DNA from: Paracoccaceae bacterium
GTDB lineage: Bacteria; Pseudomonadota; Alphaproteobacteria; Rhodobacterales; Rhodobacteraceae
Direction: 5' to 3'
Assembly: GCA_020446815.1 (NCBI GenBank)
Contig: JAGRDY010000023.1
Location: 86,296-150,295, forward strand
DNA: 64,000 nucleotides
How positions within the stretch are numbered: the stretch's first letter is position 1; every line of letters begins with the position of its first letter. Of the stretch, positions 27,741 through 36,772 are shown in pieces. The translations under genes were made by a program, and so were the position numbers. Below the pieces are notes generated by a model, which worked only from the letters and a program-made list of their open reading frames with translations, made no database searches and was not told the DNA's origin.

Positions 27741-28440
27741 AATTGTCCTCGACACGGAAACCACCGGATTCGAGCCGGCGGAAGGTGACCGTATCGTTGA
27801 AATCGGTGCGATAGAGCTGATCAATCATATGCCGACAGGACGCATTTATCATCAATACATCAATCCTGAGCGAAGCATGCCGACATCGGCGTTTGAAGTG
27901 CATGGGCTGAGCGACGAATTTTTGCGCGACAAACCAGTATTCTCAAAGATTGGCGCGGAATTTCAAGAATTTATCGGCGAGGATTCGCAACTTGTCATCC
28001 ATAATGCCGCATTCGACATGAAGTTTCTGAATGCTGAGTTTGGTTGGGCCGGGCTTGCGCTGCTGCCCGTATCGCGGGCGCTCGATACGGTATCGCTGGC
28101 GCGCAGGAAGTTTCCCGGAGCGCCTGCCTCCCTGGATGCGCTTTGTCGGCGATTTGGCATCGACAACACGGCACGCGAAAAACACGGGGCGCTTCTGGAC
28201 AGCGAACTATTGGCCGAAGTGTATCTGGAATTGATTGGTGGACGGCAACCGGATTTTGGCTTGTCAGCAAGCACGGAAACATCCGCGCGCCTGGTTTCAG
28301 AAACATGGCGCCCTTTCCCGCGCCCCGGAAAGCTTCCGCCCCTGCTGAGCGATGCTGAAATGCTGGCGCACAAGGCGTTCGTGACCGAACTGGGGCCAGA
28401 CGCAATCTGGTCGCGCTATGAACAATCCTCAGACACCTGA
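27733..28440 (+). CDS. dnaQ: DNA polymerase III epsilon subunit (3'-5' exonuclease)
   Basis: Proofreading exonuclease of the replicative polymerase. The 235-residue protein has ExoI IVLDTETTGFEP (catalytic DxE), ExoII VIHNAAFDMKFLN and ExoIII AREKHGALLDSELLAEVY with HxxxxxD. A C-terminal linker of about 60 residues should bind the alpha subunit. Last gene of the origin-proximal operon; its end overlaps the convergent sugar transferase by 12 bases. In many relatives secB follows dnaQ, but here secB is about 15.6 kb further on. Confidence 0.95.
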   Translation: MREIVLDTETTGFEPAEGDRIVEIGAIELINHMPTGRIYHQYINPERSMPTSAFEVHGLSDEFLRDKPVFSKIGAEFQEFIGEDSQLVIHNAAFDMKFLNAEFGWAGLALLPVSRALDTVSLARRKFPGAPASLDALCRRFGIDNTAREKHGALLDSELLAEVYLELIGGRQPDFGLSASTETSARLVSETWRPFPRPGKLPPLLSDAEMLAHKAFVTELGPDAIWSRYEQSSDT

Positions 28441-29100
28441 GGCCCGCATCACCACGAAAACCGTTCGCACAAGAATTGAAACATCAGCCCAGAACCCCAA
28501 CATGTTGCGGTAGTCGGCATCATAAGTCGCACGTTCCGCAAATGATCCCTTGTTGCGTCGTGACACTTGCCAAAGCCCGGTGATACCAGGCAGCATCCGA
28601 TAGTAATCCGCGTCTCTACGGCCGCCAAGGTAGAGGTTTTTCTGGCCGGGCAGGAACGGCCGAGGCCCGACAAGGCTCATCGTGCCACACAACACGTTCC
28701 ATAGTTGCGGCAATTCATCGAGGCTGGTCTTTCTGAGGATCCGTCCAAAACGGGTTATTCTCGGATCCAGCCTGAGTTTTTGTGTGCGCCGCCATTCTTC
28801 CGCCAGATCGGAATCTTCGCGTAAAATCCTGACCAGAGCCGCATCCGCATCCGGGATCATCGTGCGAAACTTCCAGCATCGGAAAACCCGGCCGTCGCGC
28901 CCGATTCTCATCTGAGAAAAAAGCGGCCGGCCCCCGGATAAGGCCACCGATAAAAATATGCAGAGCATCAAGGGCAAAACGACTGGAGCCATAAAAAGGA
29001 TGACGGCGAGATCGAAAAGACGTTTGCCTAGCGCAGGATAAAACCGGCGCGGATCGGTTTCCGAGATCCTTTCTTGAAAGTCAAACAGCGGCACGGACAT
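28429..29100 (-). CDS. Bacterial sugar transferase (undecaprenyl-phosphate sugar phosphotransferase type)
   Basis: Monotopic membrane enzyme that transfers a sugar phosphate to a polyprenyl phosphate to start exopolysaccharide or O-antigen synthesis. The 223-residue protein is short (ExoY/WcaJ catalytic domain only): one hydrophobic membrane segment (VILFMAPVVLPLMLCIFL), then KFRTMIPDA, RKTSLDELPQLWNVL and SLVGPRPFLP. I start at 29100 because GGGAGAG lies seven bases before that ATG; an ATG at 29121 is the alternative. No glycosyltransferase cluster is adjacent. A CtrA-like half site lies about 73 bases upstream. Confidence 0.88.
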   Translation of the reverse strand: MSVPLFDFQERISETDPRRFYPALGKRLFDLAVILFMAPVVLPLMLCIFLSVALSGGRPLFSQMRIGRDGRVFRCWKFRTMIPDADAALVRILREDSDLAEEWRRTQKLRLDPRITRFGRILRKTSLDELPQLWNVLCGTMSLVGPRPFLPGQKNLYLGGRRDADYYRMLPGITGLWQVSRRNKGSFAERATYDADYRNMLGFWADVSILVRTVFVVMRASGV

Positions 29101-29407
29101 CAGCGACTCTCCCAACAACACCCGCCTGCCGACCCCCGTTCGCCAGACGCCGGGAAGCTAACTTGCCAACTGTTACCGAAATGTTAAGGATAATGGGATG
29201 TTAACGAAAAGGTCGGCCAAGGCGTCAAGCCCGCGGGGTTAAAATATCGCTGTGACATCTCGCCACGATGCCTGCGCACGAAAATCCGATGCAAACCATA
29301 TCTGCGCGGCGTAGGGGGCCAGGCTTAGTGTTAACCAATGCCATATCGTGCGGCCAACGTCACGGGCGCATCCCCGCTAGTCCGGGATTTTTGGGAAGCA
29401 GTTTTTG
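29101..29407. other. Divergent intergenic region, sugar transferase / BrkB gene
   Basis: About 300 bases with no gene I can support. It contains several TTAA or GTTAAC-like elements (29184-29187, about 29200-29205, 29332-29337) and is richer in A and T than its surroundings. TTAC-N7-TTAA at 29173-29187 differs by one base from the CtrA consensus TTAA-N7-TTAA. Both promoters should be here. Confidence 0.45.
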
Positions 29408-30241
29408 ATGCTGATCAGGTTTGGCGCGACTCTCAAACTGGCATTTGCGATATGGCAAACGGCCAATGCGCGGCACATTTCCCTGATTTCGGCGGGGGTG
29501 GCCTTCTATACCATTTTCGCGATTTTCCCCGGCATGGCCGCCACCATTGCAATCTGGGGATTTTTTGCAAACCCGGAAATCGTAAGAGAGTATCTGGCGC
29601 TGACACGCGGTTTCATCCCCCACGACGTATTTGCCATCCTTGAAAAAGAGACGAATGCGCTGCTTGCGACCAATGTCAGCACCTTTGGCTGGGCTCCGGC
29701 AGTGACGCTGGGCGTTTCACTTTACGCGGTCTATAACGGTGTCTCCGCCATGGTCGCGGGAATGAACGCGGCACAGGAGCGGACCCAAACTTCCGGCGTG
29801 GCGCGTTTGCTGAAATCTCTTGCAATGACACTGGCGCTGATCGCCCTTGTTTTGGCCGCCCTGGCAACCATCGTCGCCGTGCCTCTCATGCTGAACTTCC
29901 TGCCTTTCGACGCGACCAAAGCCGTTATCCTGCAATACCTGCCATGGGCTGTCATGTTTCTGGTGGTGTTGCTGGTCCTGGGGCTATTTTACCGATGGGC
30001 ACCGAACACACCTGGCAAACGGCAACGGTGGATCACGCTTGGTTCTTTTCTGGCGGCCCTGCTTTGGGCGGCAACCTCGATGGCGTTTTCCATCTATCTG
30101 GCGAACTTCGGAAATTACAACCGGATCTATGGCTCGATCGGTGCGGTCATTGCGCTGTTGATGTGGATTTATATTTCCGTCTACATCATCTTGCTTGGGG
30201 CAGTGGTCAATGCCGAACGCGACCGGGTGTCGGATCAGTAG
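29408..30241 (+). CDS. YihY/BrkB family inner-membrane protein
   Basis: A 277-residue polytopic membrane protein with about six hydrophobic segments. Early motifs ISLISAGVAFYTIFAIFPGMAATIAIWG and the late block GSFLAALLWAATSMAFSIYLANFGNYNRIYGSIGAVIALLMWIYISVYIILLGAVVNAE are diagnostic of the family. It was once thought to be ribonuclease BN; its actual role is unknown. Start at ATG 29408; a TTG sits one codon earlier. It overlaps the convergent tamB by seven bases. Confidence 0.9.
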   Translation: MLIRFGATLKLAFAIWQTANARHISLISAGVAFYTIFAIFPGMAATIAIWGFFANPEIVREYLALTRGFIPHDVFAILEKETNALLATNVSTFGWAPAVTLGVSLYAVYNGVSAMVAGMNAAQERTQTSGVARLLKSLAMTLALIALVLAALATIVAVPLMLNFLPFDATKAVILQYLPWAVMFLVVLLVLGLFYRWAPNTPGKRQRWITLGSFLAALLWAATSMAFSIYLANFGNYNRIYGSIGAVIALLMWIYISVYIILLGAVVNAERDRVSDQ

Positions 30242-33200
30242 TCTTTTTCATAGTAAACACCCAAACCGGTGGCGCCGTCCGATTGCAGCGTTCCACGCGC
30301 GGCCAGACCAGGCCGGATATCGAGGTTGATGTTTATCTCGCTCTTTCCATCCGAGCCGACGGTTACATCCGTATAGACCTTTTCCGAAAGGTATTTCCCT
30401 AGTTTCACGGCGGTGGCCCCATTCTGCTCCGAGGTGACATCAAGATCATCCAGACCAAAGGAGTTGCGCAGCCTTGAAACGATGCCTTCACCGCCGCGCC
30501 CGGCCAAGGTGGCGACCGCAGAGGCGAGTTGAAGCGCTTGAAACGCCGAAAGACTGGTAAGATCGCGGCCAAACAGCAGATGAGCGATAACCTCCTCTTC
30601 GGGCAGCTCGGGCGACGAAACGAACTTGATCTCCGGCTCGGCTACATTGCCTTCGACCAGAACGGTCGTCGTGAAACCATCGGTCTCGGTCGAGGCCACA
30701 AACCTGATATAGGGCAACAACGCCCCCTGAAGCTGAACCAGACCTTCGTTTATCGTCAGCCGCTTGCCCAGAATGTCGAGCCGGCCGCGAATGAGATTGA
30801 ACTGGCCTGCAGGCAGAATATCGTCGCTTGTCCCGCCGAGATGAAGCGCCCCACCCAATTCGGCGTCAAGTCCACGCCCACGCACAAAGATACGCCCCGG
30901 TGCGGAAACCGCCAGATCGAGCCGGTAAGGCGCCCCGCGGGATTGACTGGTGTCGCCCTGATCGATCATCCCGGCCCGGACAAGAGTTTGCCGCACCGGG
31001 GCCGATTCGCCGATATGGGTGATCTTGCCAAGATCGCTGGTGCCGCCCAACCCGGTCGACGCAATACGTATTTCGGTACTTCCCAGCGCGACAGAACCTG
31101 AAATTGACGCACCTCCGGCCACCGGGCCGCTGACGGTAACCTGGCCGTTGACCGATGTATCGTACATCTCGGGGTCGCGCAGATGCACATCGCGCAAATC
31201 GACTGTCAGATCGCTTTGGTAGGGCTTGGTTAGCGCGGCCGTGCCGGAAAGCACGATCTGTCCGCCTCCACGCACATTGGTTTCGGCCGATAGTTGCGCG
31301 CTCTCGTCTGCCAGGTTGGCGGTCACGCGCAAGTCGTCGGCATTGATGCCGAAGGTCGGCGCAACCAGTTGGGCATTTTCCAGCGAGACGCGGCCAGAAA
31401 GAGATGCCAACCGAGGCGGCCCGATCATCGACAGGTCGAACCGGATCGGGCCCGATATATTGCGCGGTGCGATGAAAGGATTGAGAAACGCCGACTGCGC
31501 AGTCCCGTGAATGCGTATGTCGGTTTTGCTGAAATCCGCTGCAAGCCTGCCTTCGATCCGGGCACTTGTCGCCCCTGGCCCCTGGCCATCCAGGTCAACA
31601 AGATAACTCTCGGCGGATTCAGAGACAATGCCGGCCAAGGTCAACGGCCCTGAAAACCCCGGCGCAAACAGCGCGACATCGCGCAGGCGAGCGGAAAGAT
31701 CGATTTGCCTGTCACCACCTTCGGTCCTTGCGCGTCCATCGGCGGCAATCTGCGGGTTATTCAGCTCGAAGTTTTTCAGCCTGACCCTACCGTCTTTTTC
31801 CTCCACCGAAAGATGGGCTGTGGAAGCTCCGGCCAGCACAAGGTCGGCCATTTCCTGCCCGATGGAAATGTCGCGGCTCGAGGCATCGAGCGTCAAATGC
31901 CGGGCGCCGCCTGCCTCGACCAGCGTCGCGTCCGCCGCCACAGAGCCGCGATATCTGGAATCCAATTCTGCCAGATCGCCGATGCGGAACGTCGCTGCCA
32001 GATTGCTTGCACCGGTACGCACAAGGCCGGATACATGCGCCATCAAGCTCTTGGCACTCGCGTCCAGCGACCGAATTTCGATACCTGTAACGTCACGGCG
32101 AACCGATCCGGTCACCTGCGCCGTGCCGCTCAACAACCGGTCGAGTTCAGCCTGCGAAACACGCAGGTCTTTTCCTGTCACATCACCGGCAATATCGAAA
32201 GCGCCGGTCAATAATGTTAACCGCCCGTCAAGCCGCAGGTCGGCCGACCCGCCAATCGGCCGGTCGGCCAATCCCGAGAATCGGCGCATATCATCGACGC
32301 GCGCCGTCACGTTTCCGCTGATTTCAACGCCAGCTTCCGGCCCGTGCACATCCAGGCTGCCCGCCGCGCCATAGCCATCGCCCGCGACGGAAAATCCTGT
32401 TAGCCTAAGTGGCATACCTTTCTGCCAGACAAATGATGCCTTGCCTGACAGGCGCGGGCCGATCGCCTGAGCGATCGGCAGCGAAGCGATCGCGATCTGA
32501 TCGGTAAAAAACGTCACTGTACCACCGAAACTAGCGCCATCTTGCACAGATCGCCCAGGCTGCGTTAGGTAACCAGTTCCATCCATCGCCGCATTTTCTA
32601 TGCGCATGCCGCCCCGCCTGAAGCCACCCAGCTGGCCAGCCAGACGCCACGCATCTCCGCGCCGGGAATCATAGCGAAGCGTAAGCTCGCCGTTGCGCAA
32701 AAAGGTCTTTTCACCGGGTATGGGCAGCAGCGTCTCCGAAGAATCGGGCAGGCCAATCCGCGTCGTCAGGGCCGCCGACAGCGGTAACCCTTCCGGCGAC
32801 AGCACCAGCCGCCCGGAAATGTCGAGCCCCTTCGAGCCCAGCACCACCCGTGCCAGGTCGAGCCCGCCGTCGGCGGTCCGTGATCCTTCCAGTTCAAGTG
32901 AAACGTCGGTGCCGACAAAATCGCGATAGGCAGGCAGCAATAGCGGCGTGATGTCGCCACCAAGGCTTGCCGTAAAATGCCGTTCGCCCGGACCGGCGCC
33001 GGCGCCATTGCCGGCCAGGGTCACGGTTCCGCCCAGACGGTTCCGCCCATCGGTCGAAAGCGCGATATCGGCGCGGAAATCATCGATGATTCCGGTACCG
33101 TTGATCGCCAGTTCGATGGAAGGTATGCCCGGAAGACCCATAAGAGTGGCGGCAATGCCGTCTTTGGCCTCGCTCACCAGCAGGTCGATCGTGGCTTTTC

Positions 33201-33789
33201 GAGTGGCGTTGACATAGGCGCCCGTGAACGCCATTCGGCCCTGGTGCCCGTCGACACGGTCCATCGATATCTCAGCCGAGCCCTCACCGTTTTCCAGCAG
33301 CATGGATCCTGTCAGGGACACTTCCGCGGCCGCGCCAAACAACGCCTCACCCAGTTTCACCTTGCCGACGCTGATCTTGGCGATGGCAACGCTGACCGGC
33401 AATTCCGGCAACGCGAACTCTTTCGCCTCCGCAGTGGCCTTGCCGGGGGCGGGTTGCCGCGTCAGGTCGATCTCATCCGCGGTCATCTCGCTGATTTCGA
33501 TCCGCCCGGACAGCAGCGCACCCCGATTCCAACTGATCGCGCCATTGCGGATCATCAGCCAGACGCCATCGTCATCCGCAATGGACAGTTCATCAAATGT
33601 CGCGCGCGATGAAAACGCCCCGGCAAAACCGGTTATCCGCACGTCCCGTCCAGAATCCGAAAGATTGTCTTCAAGCAGAGCGGTCAGAAAATCGCGATCA
33701 TCGGCAGAGGTTTCGGGCGATGCTTGCTGGCCCGCCGAAACTTGCGGGAGCAGACATATCACAAGGATAAAAATCAAGCGACGCATCAA
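30235..33789 (-). CDS. tamB: Translocation and assembly module protein TamB
   Basis: Large inner-membrane-anchored periplasmic protein that bridges to TamA, implicated in autotransporter assembly and lipid transport to the outer membrane. The 1184-residue protein has an N-terminal signal/anchor (LIFILVICLLPQVSAGQQA), long beta-rich repeats, and the C-terminal DUF490 block (INEGLVQLQGALLPYIRFVASTE... PEEEVIAHLLFGRDLTSLSAFQALQLA), ending GLGVYYEKDY. It overlaps the tamA stop by four bases. Length is close to E. coli TamB (1259). Confidence 0.93.
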   Translation of the reverse strand: MMRRLIFILVICLLPQVSAGQQASPETSADDRDFLTALLEDNLSDSGRDVRITGFAGAFSSRATFDELSIADDDGVWLMIRNGAISWNRGALLSGRIEISEMTADEIDLTRQPAPGKATAEAKEFALPELPVSVAIAKISVGKVKLGEALFGAAAEVSLTGSMLLENGEGSAEISMDRVDGHQGRMAFTGAYVNATRKATIDLLVSEAKDGIAATLMGLPGIPSIELAINGTGIIDDFRADIALSTDGRNRLGGTVTLAGNGAGAGPGERHFTASLGGDITPLLLPAYRDFVGTDVSLELEGSRTADGGLDLARVVLGSKGLDISGRLVLSPEGLPLSAALTTRIGLPDSSETLLPIPGEKTFLRNGELTLRYDSRRGDAWRLAGQLGGFRRGGMRIENAAMDGTGYLTQPGRSVQDGASFGGTVTFFTDQIAIASLPIAQAIGPRLSGKASFVWQKGMPLRLTGFSVAGDGYGAAGSLDVHGPEAGVEISGNVTARVDDMRRFSGLADRPIGGSADLRLDGRLTLLTGAFDIAGDVTGKDLRVSQAELDRLLSGTAQVTGSVRRDVTGIEIRSLDASAKSLMAHVSGLVRTGASNLAATFRIGDLAELDSRYRGSVAADATLVEAGGARHLTLDASSRDISIGQEMADLVLAGASTAHLSVEEKDGRVRLKNFELNNPQIAADGRARTEGGDRQIDLSARLRDVALFAPGFSGPLTLAGIVSESAESYLVDLDGQGPGATSARIEGRLAADFSKTDIRIHGTAQSAFLNPFIAPRNISGPIRFDLSMIGPPRLASLSGRVSLENAQLVAPTFGINADDLRVTANLADESAQLSAETNVRGGGQIVLSGTAALTKPYQSDLTVDLRDVHLRDPEMYDTSVNGQVTVSGPVAGGASISGSVALGSTEIRIASTGLGGTSDLGKITHIGESAPVRQTLVRAGMIDQGDTSQSRGAPYRLDLAVSAPGRIFVRGRGLDAELGGALHLGGTSDDILPAGQFNLIRGRLDILGKRLTINEGLVQLQGALLPYIRFVASTETDGFTTTVLVEGNVAEPEIKFVSSPELPEEEVIAHLLFGRDLTSLSAFQALQLASAVATLAGRGGEGIVSRLRNSFGLDDLDVTSEQNGATAVKLGKYLSEKVYTDVTVGSDGKSEININLDIRPGLAARGTLQSDGATGLGVYYEKDY

Positions 33790-35666
33790 AACGCCTGCCC
33801 GATGCCGACATAGATTTGCGCCCCGTCGCCCGTGCTTCCCGAAACCGGCAGGCCGATATCAAGGCGTATCGGCCCGATCCCGGTATCATAGCGCAGACCC
33901 AGCCCTGCCCCCGAATGCCATTCTCCGCTTCCGCCGAAAAGATCGCCAATACCGATATAGCCCGCGTCATAAAACGCCACGGCGCCGATCGTGTCGGTAA
34001 TGCCGGCCCGAATTTCGCCGGAAACGCCGATAAAGTTGCTGCCGCCCGACAGGATGGTCACCGACGGAGATCGCGCGATGGGCATGCCGAGCGATTGATA
34101 GGGCTGGCCGCGCACTGTGCCGCCGCCACCGGAATAAAACAGATAGCCTGGTGGCGTTGCAGTCAGGTCAGGGCCGATGACGGTGCCCAATTGCAACCGC
34201 CCTGCCAGAACGATCCTGTCGCCAAGGCCCCGATAGGCACGCGCATCCGCTGTGACCTGCGCGCCCGATCCGGTGCCGGAAAAACCAAGGAAAGGCGTGA
34301 CACCAGCGTCGAGATAATATCCCTTGCGGGTGTTCAGCGCATTGTCGCGGCTATCCCAATTGACCGACACTGGCAGCGCAAGGTTATGGAATTCACGGTT
34401 TCCCACACTGTCACTGGCGGTTTCATCGATGTAGGAAATGCCCGCTTCAGCGGAAAGATGATCTTTGAACACTCGTGACAGGCCGAAACTGAGAGACAGG
34501 CTGTCAAGCGTCAGGTTGGTCAACTGGGTCTGTTTGTATCGTTTGGCGCGTGCCTCGATGAATGCGCCGGCGTCGGTAACGGGGGTCGCAGGCCGGTCAA
34601 TTCGCAGGCCGAAATCGTAACCAAGCTGCGTGCCTTGTCCGCCGATGTGTTCGATCGCCCCGTCAAGCCGCAACCGTTCGGCACCGCCCAAGAGGTTTCT
34701 GTGCAGCCAGAAACCTGAAAGGTTCAGGCCATCTGAGCTGGATATCTCGGCGCCTAGCCCGTATCGGTGCAACTTTTCCTCAACGACGGTCAGGTTGACG
34801 TCCAGCGTGTCGCCCGGGCCCAGGTTTTCCGCTTCCTGTACCGCGACGGACCGGAAAACACCGGTGCGCCGCAACCGTTTTGCCACCTTTTCGAGCTTCG
34901 TCGGGTCGAAAACCTCGCCTGTCGGAAACCCTGCAATACGGGCCAGGCGTGCCGGATTCATCCGCACATAGCCTTCCATGTTCATCTTGCCGAAGCGGAC
35001 GCGCGGGCCGGGCGCCAGAAGGATCTCTGAATCGATGGTCGCATTGCGATGATCGGCGATGATCTTCTGATCCGCTACTTTCGCTTTGGCGTGGCCGATG
35101 TTGCGCCAGCCCTCGACACCCGCCACCGCCGCATCGACAATGGCCGACGATAGCGCCGGTTTGGTGTCGCCATATAGCGGCGGCAGTCTGGTCCCCCTGG
35201 CATAGGGTTTCATCCTGGCGCGCGAAAAAGTGAAGCGCGGCCCCGCAGTCACCGAAACCTTGATGATCTGAATGTTTGTCGGCGCATCAAGCGGGGCGAT
35301 GTCGCCCGCCTCTTTTCCGTCGATCAGAATATGAACGATGCCCGAATAATACCCCTCTGCAAAGAGTGCCCCGACAAGGCGCCCATAATCAGCCCGCGCG
35401 GCGGCAAAAAGCGACTGGGCATCGGTGGTTTTTTCGCTAACGGCTGTCACAATGAGCGAGGACGCCAGCAACGACCCGTGAAGCGCGTCATTCGCACCGG
35501 GGGTGTCGAATTCAAACACCTCGAGGGCACAGGCGAAGCCACCCGTCAGCATCAGCGACAGGCTGGCTGGCGCAATCTGTTTTGCTAGCCATTTTCCCAA
35601 GCGTGATACGCGCAACCAAACAGCCCCCAAACCGGAAAAGAACACAAATAACATATGTCGCAGCAT
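33786..35666 (-). CDS. tamA: Outer-membrane translocation and assembly protein TamA
   Basis: Omp85-family outer-membrane protein that works with TamB. It has three POTRA-like segments, for example ADYGRLVGALFAEGYYSGIVHILIDG and VFDPTKLEKVAKRLRRTGVFRSVAV. A 16-strand barrel region (about the last 350 residues) follows, with the lid-lock motif VRGQPYQSLG, and ends in aromatic YVGIGQAF. Start uncertain: I use ATG 35666 (MLRHMLFVFF), though the signal peptide (ending GGFACA) could begin at a later codon. An in-frame ATG at 35765 overlaps the upstream gene. With tamB it forms an operon. Confidence 0.88.
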   Translation of the reverse strand: MLRHMLFVFFSGLGAVWLRVSRLGKWLAKQIAPASLSLMLTGGFACALEVFEFDTPGANDALHGSLLASSLIVTAVSEKTTDAQSLFAAARADYGRLVGALFAEGYYSGIVHILIDGKEAGDIAPLDAPTNIQIIKVSVTAGPRFTFSRARMKPYARGTRLPPLYGDTKPALSSAIVDAAVAGVEGWRNIGHAKAKVADQKIIADHRNATIDSEILLAPGPRVRFGKMNMEGYVRMNPARLARIAGFPTGEVFDPTKLEKVAKRLRRTGVFRSVAVQEAENLGPGDTLDVNLTVVEEKLHRYGLGAEISSSDGLNLSGFWLHRNLLGGAERLRLDGAIEHIGGQGTQLGYDFGLRIDRPATPVTDAGAFIEARAKRYKQTQLTNLTLDSLSLSFGLSRVFKDHLSAEAGISYIDETASDSVGNREFHNLALPVSVNWDSRDNALNTRKGYYLDAGVTPFLGFSGTGSGAQVTADARAYRGLGDRIVLAGRLQLGTVIGPDLTATPPGYLFYSGGGGTVRGQPYQSLGMPIARSPSVTILSGGSNFIGVSGEIRAGITDTIGAVAFYDAGYIGIGDLFGGSGEWHSGAGLGLRYDTGIGPIRLDIGLPVSGSTGDGAQIYVGIGQAF

Positions 35667-35737
35667 TCGGTTGCGAACTCCAGTGTGGTTCGACACACAC
35701 CAACGTGTTCGTGCCGGTACTGCGCGAACTTTCGCCT

Positions 35738-36772
35738 TCAGTTCTGACTGAAAGCGGAAGACCATTCATCCAGAAAGGCCTTCCGCTTGATCCGATCGAG
35801 AAAGACCAAAAGGCCGGGGTCAAGCCGCATCGGACGCAGATACGGTCCGCTGGCCAACGCCATTTCGTCGGTCGGTGGCAATCCCGCGTCATCCCGTAGC
35901 AGGCGCCGGCCCTGCGTTCCAATCATGAAATCGAGAAAAGCGCCCCCCAGGTTTGGCGCCGCTGCGTTCACCGGGACTAGACCGGTGCGCAGCAGTGTCA
36001 GTGTATAATCTTCCAGCTCGACCACCTTCGCATCGGGGTCATCCGCCAGGCGTGGCCCGGCATAGCTGCCCAAGACATTGTAGGCCAGAACCAGCCGTCC
36101 CTGCTTGAGGTCGCTGATCATATCGTTGCTGGAGGTATAAAGACGCGGCGAAAGGCCGCCCATTACTTCAGCCAGGCGCCAGAAACTTTCGGATTGCCGC
36201 GCGTCCTGGGTCGCAAAAAGGTATCCGGCACCAGAGGCCTTGGGATCGTAAGTGCCGATCCGTCCGCGAAAAACCTCGGGGTGGCCCCGCAACATTTCAA
36301 TCAGGTCACGCCGGGTTTGCGGCACAGGCAGACCGTTCAGGCCTGCCCGCGAGACGATCAGCACGACATTTTCCTGAGCAAAGGCAAAAAGGCGGTCCTG
36401 CCAGTGCGCCCAGTTCGGGATGCTGTCGGTCAGGGCTGAGCGGTATCGCGCGGCAAACCCATCGTTGGCGAGCTTCATCTGCAAATCCATCGCCGAAGAG
36501 ATGACCAGATCATAGCCAATCCCCTCATCATGAATCGCCGCATAAACCTCCTGGCTGCTGGCAACCGTATAGCGCACCGAAACGGATGAATTCCGCGCCT
36601 GGAATCCCAGAATCACCGGCCGCAGGATCGCCGTGTCTGTCGTCGAAAGAACCGACAGGATCTGTGTTTCAACGCCGGTCGCAGGGAACAGCGTTTCCTC
36701 CTCGACCACAAATGCCGCGGCGGGCGACAGCAAGCAAGTAATCAAACCAATGGCAAGAACAATCGTGCGCAT
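35738..36772 (-). CDS. Periplasmic substrate-binding protein (AfuA/iron-type), cotranscribed with tctDE
   Basis: A 344-residue solute-binding protein with a signal peptide (residues 1-20, LITCLLSPAAAF). The fold is that of type 2 periplasmic binding proteins, with blocks such as RRDLIEMLRGHPEVFRGRIGTYDPKASGAGYLF resembling Fe(III)/putrescine-type binders. No permease or ATPase gene is near. The start overlaps the sensor kinase gene by 31 bases. I infer a sensing role for the TctE kinase rather than uptake. The ligand is unknown. Confidence 0.8.
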   Translation of the reverse strand: MRTIVLAIGLITCLLSPAAAFVVEEETLFPATGVETQILSVLSTTDTAILRPVILGFQARNSSVSVRYTVASSQEVYAAIHDEGIGYDLVISSAMDLQMKLANDGFAARYRSALTDSIPNWAHWQDRLFAFAQENVVLIVSRAGLNGLPVPQTRRDLIEMLRGHPEVFRGRIGTYDPKASGAGYLFATQDARQSESFWRLAEVMGGLSPRLYTSSNDMISDLKQGRLVLAYNVLGSYAGPRLADDPDAKVVELEDYTLTLLRTGLVPVNAAAPNLGGAFLDFMIGTQGRRLLRDDAGLPPTDEMALASGPYLRPMRLDPGLLVFLDRIKRKAFLDEWSSAFSQN

